DNA of 10,096 bases from Candidatus Methanoprimaticola hominis (GTDB taxonomy: Archaea; Thermoplasmatota; Thermoplasmata; Methanomassiliicoccales; Methanomethylophilaceae), in contig LVVU01000091.1 of assembly GCA_006954465.1 (NCBI GenBank), positions 1 to 10,096 of the forward strand, given 5' to 3'. Below the pieces are notes generated by a model that was not told the DNA's origin, ran no database searches, and saw nothing but the letters and a program-made list of their open reading frames with translations. The position numbers and the translations under genes are program-made. Position 1 is the first letter of the stretch; every line of letters starts with the position of its first letter. Shown here one piece after another: positions 6,356-10,096 of the stretch.

Positions 6356-6783
6356 TGGCAATCACACTGGTATGCAAGGGGATCGTCGACAGCGGATCCG
6401 AGTTCTACTACATGGGACCGCTGGACGAATGCGAGGGCTGCAAGCTGAACGGGGTGTGCAACAACCTCGAGACCGGAGCCCGCTACAAGATAGTGGATGT
6501 CAGGAAGCAGGAGCACGACTGCCCCGGGATGGACGAGGAGGGGAAGGTCGTGGCCGTGGAGGTGGAGAAGGTCTCCTCTCCGGCGATCCTGCCGAAGAAG
6601 GGGCTCCTGGAAGGGGTCACGATAACGTTCACGGAATCCAAGTGCGACAACATCGGATGCGTGAACTGGCTGCTGTGCCACCCGATCGGTAAGACGGACG
6701 GCAGCAAGTGCACCGTGGTCCGCATGGGGAAGAACGTGGACTGTCCGAAGGACGAGAAGCTGGCGTTCGTGGATATACTCTGA
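6355..6783 (+). CDS. UPF0179 family protein
   Basis: 142-residue archaeal protein of unknown biochemical role. It carries the family signature CEGCKLNGVCNNLETGARYKI starting at C26, followed by VRKQEHDCPG. Ten cysteines (7, 26, 29, 35, 56, 97, 102, 108, 119, 130) in CxxC-like groups suggest a metal or iron-sulfur site. No signal peptide or membrane segment is seen, so it is probably cytoplasmic. The ATG overlaps the egsA stop by one base, so translation is likely coupled and both are made from one message. The end carries two TGA codons in a row (6781-6786). The family call is firm; any link to lipid synthesis rests only on gene order. Confidence 0.88.
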   Translation: MAITLVCKGIVDSGSEFYYMGPLDECEGCKLNGVCNNLETGARYKIVDVRKQEHDCPGMDEEGKVVAVEVEKVSSPAILPKKGLLEGVTITFTESKCDNIGCVNWLLCHPIGKTDGSKCTVVRMGKNVDCPKDEKLAFVDIL

Positions 6784-6797
6784 TGACAAGTGTGTGG

Positions 6798-6815
6798 AAA
6801 CGATACATCTCGTTT
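6798..6815 (+). terminator. Weak hairpin after the egsA operon
   Basis: AAACGA at 6798-6803 pairs with TCGTTT at 6810-6815 over six bases, about 15 bases past the UPF0179 stop. A second short stem, GCCC/GGGC, lies at 6848-6858. Neither has a T tract; this is a tentative 3' end. The rest of 6784-6920 holds only the promoter of the next cassette. Confidence 0.25.
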
Positions 6816-6880
6816 GCATGCATCCATATCGGTCCGTATTGTCTGACGCCCAACGGGCATTCCCATACCGTATAACGAAC

Positions 6881-6888
6881 ATATATAC
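6881..6888 (+). promoter_or_regulatory. TATA box of the MNT/HEPN cassette
   Basis: ATATATAC is a clear TATA box, predicting a transcription start near 6910. That leaves a leader of about ten bases before the ATG at 6921, with GGGG as a poor ribosome binding site. Confidence 0.6.
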
Positions 6889-6920
6889 GACAGAATACCA
6901 TCCAAAATAGGGGTTTCCGG

Positions 6921-7235
6921 ATGTTCGACTACAAAATGGCAGATGAGGTCATTGAGAGGATCATCGATGTCTTTTCCCCCGAACTGATCATCGTTTTCGG
7001 ATCGGTGGCGCGTCACGAAGCGGGAGACCATAGCGATCTAGACATACTGGTGGTTATGGACACAACCCTTAAAGGTGCGAAACGCGCAGCCGCCATCCAC
7101 AGTCAAACGACCGATTTCATGATGCCATTGGACGTACTGGTGCTGACACCGTCCGAATTCGATGCGAACAAAGACAACAGATATTCCTTTGCGAGCGAGA
7201 TCGTCCGTACGGGAGTGATTGCTTATGAAGCCTGA
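6921..7235 (+). CDS. Minimal nucleotidyltransferase (MNT), antitoxin-like
   Basis: 104 residues of the DNA polymerase beta-like nucleotidyltransferase superfamily. The signature GSVARHEAGDHSDLDILV is complete: G27-S28, then D39 and D41, with a likely third acidic residue D71 in PLDVLVL. In HEPN/MNT pairs that have been studied, the MNT protein transfers AMP to the HEPN partner and thereby blocks its RNase activity; here that is inferred from the pairing. ATG at 6921 fits the promoter; Met6 (6936) is an alternative. It overlaps the next gene by 11 bases, a typical order for these cassettes. Base composition is lower in G+C than that of the neighbouring genes, which suggests acquisition by transfer. 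Confidence 0.85.
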   Translation: MFDYKMADEVIERIIDVFSPELIIVFGSVARHEAGDHSDLDILVVMDTTLKGAKRAAAIHSQTTDFMMPLDVLVLTPSEFDANKDNRYSFASEIVRTGVIAYEA

Positions 7236-7728
7236 CGACTCATCGATGGCAAGAGGACTGGCTTCTGACTATTACAAAGCTGCTGAGGAGGACTACGAAC
7301 TACTGGAATACATCCGTCTTACCGAGTTTTCCTACTATGGCAACGGATGCATGCTTGCGGCACGTTATGCCGAGAAGATAATGAAGGCACGCCTATTGCT
7401 CCTAGGAATAGACGTTGGCTGGACCCACGACCAGAAGGTCCTTGTCAACAGCTTTCCAGATTTTGAGGGCAAGCAGAGAGCGCTTGAAATCGCATCGATA
7501 CTCACATCCTATGCGACACAAGCAGCTTATCCCTCCATGATACGCGACAACATATCCCCTGAAGACGCCGAAGAAGCGTACGATCTGTCGATGGAATTGG
7601 TGATATTGACATCCTGCTTCGAAACGGATGCTCCTAATTCCAGAATAATACAAACGACACTATCCAACAAAAAGCTCTTTCCCAAGAAACGGGGATTATT
7701 CGACAGATTTAGAAAGCGAGTTCGATAA
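7225..7728 (+). CDS. HEPN domain protein, toxin-like partner of the MNT gene
   Basis: 167 residues from ATG at 7225, which overlaps the MNT stop; GGGAG lies nine bases upstream. A TTG two codons earlier is less likely. The helical core with GCMLAARYAEKIMKARLLLLG (41-61), WTHDQKVL (66-73) and YATQAAYP (96-103) follows the layout of the HEPN family with conserved tHD and (R)YP positions. The usual Arg before YP is Ala here. There is only one His (H68) and no Rx4-6H RNase motif, so either the protein is not a ribonuclease or it uses another site, as in HEPN subfamilies without this motif. The C-terminus is basic (KKRGLFDRFRKRVR). The role as toxin is inferred from the operon with MNT. The last part is AT-rich: 22 of 60 bases at 7621-7680 are G or C. 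Confidence 0.75.
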   Translation: MKPDDSSMARGLASDYYKAAEEDYELLEYIRLTEFSYYGNGCMLAARYAEKIMKARLLLLGIDVGWTHDQKVLVNSFPDFEGKQRALEIASILTSYATQAAYPSMIRDNISPEDAEEAYDLSMELVILTSCFETDAPNSRIIQTTLSNKKLFPKKRGLFDRFRKRVR

Positions 7729-7789
7729 TGGATATAGTCCTTGATTCATGGATTGATAGAGAGATCTCCACATCAGCCTCGGCATATTA

Positions 7790-7808
7790 TCTGCAACCCT
7801 GTTGCAGA
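7790..7808. terminator. Strong hairpin between convergent genes
   Basis: TCTGCAAC at 7790-7797 pairs perfectly with GTTGCAGA at 7801-7808 over a three-base loop. It lies in the 183-base gap between the HEPN gene and the convergent frameshifted gene, the right place for a two-way terminator. It has no T tract on either side. The rest of the gap (7729-7911) holds nothing I can support. Confidence 0.45.
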
Positions 7809-7911
7809 CTCCATTGTCCGATTAGCACATCCAAACCTGCCAGCATCGAAGATGGAATACCCAGGGAGGTCGTATGTGGTTCGAAGAAGATACCGCACAT
7901 ATGCTCGGATG

Positions 7912-8413
7912 TCAACTCTCCCCGTAGATCTTGAGCCTCAGATCGGGATCGTATCTCATATCCAGCTTGTCGCTCAGAGACACGTACCTGTACGTGACAT
8001 CGGCATCCCTCTTATCGACGGACTCGTCCGATACCTCGAACACCACCGTGTATCCCCAGGTACGGCCCTCGTTGATCGTGATCCCGTCGGGATAACCCGG
8101 ATACAACGCGGTGTACACCGGGCTCGTGCTTCATGCGGTCCAGCGTGAGCTCCCATACCAGGGTCACGAGGGAGGTCGATATGCCCGGTTCGTACGATTC
8201 GTTCTTCACGACGACATCCACTATTGCGAACGTCTTGCCGGCGGATGAGAGCATCGTCTTCCCGTCCTCGGTCTCGAAGGACTTCGAGTACTCGATATCC
8301 CAATCGTAGTACCCGTCGGCATCCTTGTGGACATACCCCCATGTGACGACGAAGCCCATGCCTACGGCCAGCAGGGCCACCAACACTATCGCTATGAGCT
8401 TCTTCGAGGGCAT
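7912..8413 (-). pseudogene. Membrane-anchored extracytoplasmic protein with one frameshift
   Basis: Starts at ATG 8413 (AGGA about eight bases upstream) with MPSKK and a hydrophobic stretch at residues 6-24, a signal anchor. The following part (TFAIVDVVVKNESYEP) resembles the beta-sandwich proteins of the DUF4352 type. Near 8119-8122 the frame is lost: after MKHEP the first frame turns Arg-rich, while another frame continues in the same style (YTALYPGYPDGITINEG ... VVFEVSDES) to a TGA at 7912. The whole span is 502 bases, one more than a multiple of three. Dropping one base in the minus-strand run CCCGG restores a protein of about 166 residues. Either it is a recent pseudogene or there is an error in the sequence. 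The DUF4352 call is tentative. It diverges from the RND transporter, so both may act outside the membrane. Confidence 0.6.
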
Positions 8414-8476
8414 ACAGATTCCTAAGCGCGAACACTCATTTAGGCTTATCCCGGGACGGACGGCCCCGTGAATTAT

Positions 8477-8483
8477 CATATAT
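8477..8483 (+). promoter_or_regulatory. TATA-like box of the RND transporter gene
   Basis: CATATAT is centred 25 bases ahead of the GTG at 8505, so transcription would start at the start codon and the message would be leaderless. This spacing is the main reason for choosing the GTG. Confidence 0.5.
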
Positions 8484-8504
8484 GCACTTCGTTTCCCATA
8501 TCCC

Positions 8505-10096
8505 GTGTTCGCCGATCTGTCGGATTCGATATCCCGCCGCGGGAAGATCATCATCGCCATCTGGATAGTGGCGGTTCTGATACTCATCCCGCCAGCGGTC
8601 AGATCCATGGATTCGCTGGGATACGATATGTCCGACCTCGGAGGCCTGGAATCATCGGATGCCGACAGGAAGATGTCGGCGTACTTCGACGAGGCGGACA
8701 TCGACCAGACCAGGATCCCGCTGATCCTGGTGAGCTACGGCTCCAGGGACGGATACAGGCAGCTCCAGGGCGACGAGGAATCCGGGATCCCGAGCTACAC
8801 GGACTATCTGAGGACCAGATTCCTGACGGACAAGGACTGGCTCAAGAAGCTGGACGTCTCAGACGGCCTCGTCGGGATCAGAACGTACGGAGGCCCTTCA
8901 GAAGGAGCGATCCTCCTCGGCCTCGTCTACAATCAATTCCAATCAGACTCGGACATAGCGTCGGACACCGGCGCCTTGAGGGACTCCGTCTCCCAATTCA
9001 CGGACGACTTCATCTACGAGCTCTACGAGGAGAAGGCGCTGTTCGATGTGTACGTCACCGGCAACAACGCGGTCGTCGAGGACCTGTCCTCCGAGACCGT
9101 CGCCACCGCGATCTTCGCGGCGGCCGTGGTCATCATCCTCACGCTCATCCTCACGGGACTCTTCTTCGGATCGGCCGTGACCACTCTGATCGTCGCCGCA
9201 TCCATCGTTCCGCCGTCCGTTCTGACGATGGCGACCATGTTCGGCTTCGGATCCATGATCGGGGTCTCCTTCATCTCCGGGATCCTTGTCCTGATAGGCG
9301 TGCTGGCCATGAGCTTCGTGCACTGCATCTACATGATATCCGTCTACAGGTCGGAGCTCATGTCCTGCAGGGACAGGGGCACCGCTCTGAAGGAGACCGT
9401 AAGGATCACCGGCAGACCGATACTGTCGACCTCGATCTGCCTGCTCGTCTGCACGATAACCCTGTTCCTGTTCGGCGATGGCGTGTTCGCAGCGTTCGGG
9501 GCATGCATGTCCGCAGGGACCGCCCTGGTCATGCTGTCGTCCCTCACGGTTCCCGCGTCGCTGATGAACATCACCCGCAACGAACTCTTCTGGTCGGTGG
9601 ATCCGGATCGCGGACTGAAGCCCGCATTCATCAGAAGGATCAACGACCGCGCGGAGGACGGCTTCGGAGACCTCATGGGCTCCATCTCCAGGATCACATC
9701 GAACCACGGCAAGGCCGTTCTGATCGTCTCGCTGTGCCTGGTCGCATGCGGCGCCGGATATCTTACGGATACGGATATGAACGGGGATACGCGGTACGAC
9801 ATGTCCGAATCCATGGCGACTGGCGAGTCGAAGATAGGATTGGATATCCTGAAGGACAATTCCGACGGCGGAATCCTGCATCCTCTGCGCATAATCGCCG
9901 GATTCGATTCCCCTGTAGGGGACATCGTCTACGACCGGGAGAGGGGACTGAACAGGCTCGATTGGAGGACCGACGATGCCGCATCGCAGATGGGATCCTT
10001 GGCGGCATCGATCTCGGATTCCGATAAGGACAACATATCCCGCACTACGACGGTCATGACCTGGGCCTCGCTCAGAGGCGACTACGATCCATCCGA
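8505..10096 (+). CDS. RND/MMPL-family transporter, 3' end beyond the window
   Basis: The frame from GTG 8505 is open to the right edge (530 full codons). Upstream the frame is closed by a TGA at 8469-8471, and no other start lies between, so GTG fits; the N-terminus reads VFADLSDSISRRGKI. Layout matches an RND repeat: TM1 at 14-32; an extracytoplasmic domain to about 195; five hydrophobic segments from 198 to about 365; a cytoplasmic linker; then TM7 at 403-420, opening the second half. These proteins export lipids or hydrophobic compounds using the ion gradient; archaeal members are mostly unstudied and the substrate is unknown. The TM4 motif that usually reads GxGxDY is here MSFVHCIYMISVYRSE (269-284): V272 and H273 replace Asp and Tyr. 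Other reading frames across this region are Arg-rich shadows. About 91 bases separate it from the divergent anchored protein. Confidence 0.85.
   Translation, partial: MFADLSDSISRRGKIIIAIWIVAVLILIPPAVRSMDSLGYDMSDLGGLESSDADRKMSAYFDEADIDQTRIPLILVSYGSRDGYRQLQGDEESGIPSYTDYLRTRFLTDKDWLKKLDVSDGLVGIRTYGGPSEGAILLGLVYNQFQSDSDIASDTGALRDSVSQFTDDFIYELYEEKALFDVYVTGNNAVVEDLSSETVATAIFAAAVVIILTLILTGLFFGSAVTTLIVAASIVPPSVLTMATMFGFGSMIGVSFISGILVLIGVLAMSFVHCIYMISVYRSELMSCRDRGTALKETVRITGRPILSTSICLLVCTITLFLFGDGVFAAFGACMSAGTALVMLSSLTVPASLMNITRNELFWSVDPDRGLKPAFIRRINDRAEDGFGDLMGSISRITSNHGKAVLIVSLCLVACGAGYLTDTDMNGDTRYDMSESMATGESKIGLDILKDNSDGGILHPLRIIAGFDSPVGDIVYDRERGLNRLDWRTDDAASQMGSLAASISDSDKDNISRTTTVMTWASLRGDYDPS

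Noticed and set aside
7728..7934. 68-codon plus-strand frame whose ATG overlaps the HEPN stop
   Set aside because: No ribosome binding site and no recognisable pattern; it contains the hairpin at 7790-7808 and runs into the end of the convergent gene.
8468..10027. Plus-strand frame of 519 codons in the transporter region
   Set aside because: Its product is Arg/His/Gly-rich; another frame of the same strand encodes a clear membrane transporter to the window end.
1..10096. tRNA, rRNA, CRISPR arrays, insertion sequences
   Set aside because: No cloverleaf, ribosomal stretch, regularly spaced repeat, transposase or terminal inverted repeat was seen on either strand.

Overview
The window looks like the chromosome of a methanogen-related archaeon of the Thermoplasmata, most likely the Methanomassiliicoccales. 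Seen directly: fairly high G+C, TATA-like boxes about 25 bases ahead of several starts, and archaeal hallmark genes (sn-glycerol-1-phosphate dehydrogenase, a UPF0179 protein, an Isf-like iron-sulfur flavoprotein). Ten genes have readable stops: nine end in TGA, one in TAA, none in TAG. TAG avoidance fits a pyrrolysine-using lineage. The lineage call is inference.

Left part (1-4010, all minus strand). The first codons of a gene leave the left edge (start near 36). A complete MgtA-type Mg2+ P-type ATPase (159-2894, GTG start) follows, then a very charged coiled-coil protein of unknown role (3005-3505) and a two-iron desulfoferrodoxin, a superoxide reductase (3635-4009). Each complete gene has its own promoter and is followed by a GC-rich hairpin. 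The last two promoters share a 10-base motif next to the TATA box.

Middle part (4050-6783). A divergent HisA/HisF-like TIM-barrel protein (about 4118-4759, plus) diverges from the desulfoferrodoxin gene and overlaps tail-to-tail with an Isf-like flavoprotein (4725-5264, minus). That gene in turn diverges, from a very compact promoter, from egsA (5318-6355), which makes the glycerophosphate backbone of archaeal lipids. egsA overlaps the Cys-rich UPF0179 gene (6355-6783) by one base. Two electron-transfer or oxygen-defence proteins thus sit close together.

Right part (6784-10096). A visibly AT-richer two-gene cassette encodes a minimal nucleotidyltransferase and a HEPN protein (6921-7728), a likely toxin-antitoxin type module. 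After a convergent gap with a strong hairpin comes a membrane-anchored extracytoplasmic protein on the minus strand, broken by one frameshift (7912-8413). Divergent from it is a large RND/MMPL-family transporter (8505 to the right edge, GTG start) that is cut off by the window end.

No rRNA, tRNA, CRISPR array, insertion sequence or long repeat was seen, and no stretch over 300 bases lacks a gene. All positions come from reading the sequence; no homology search was run.
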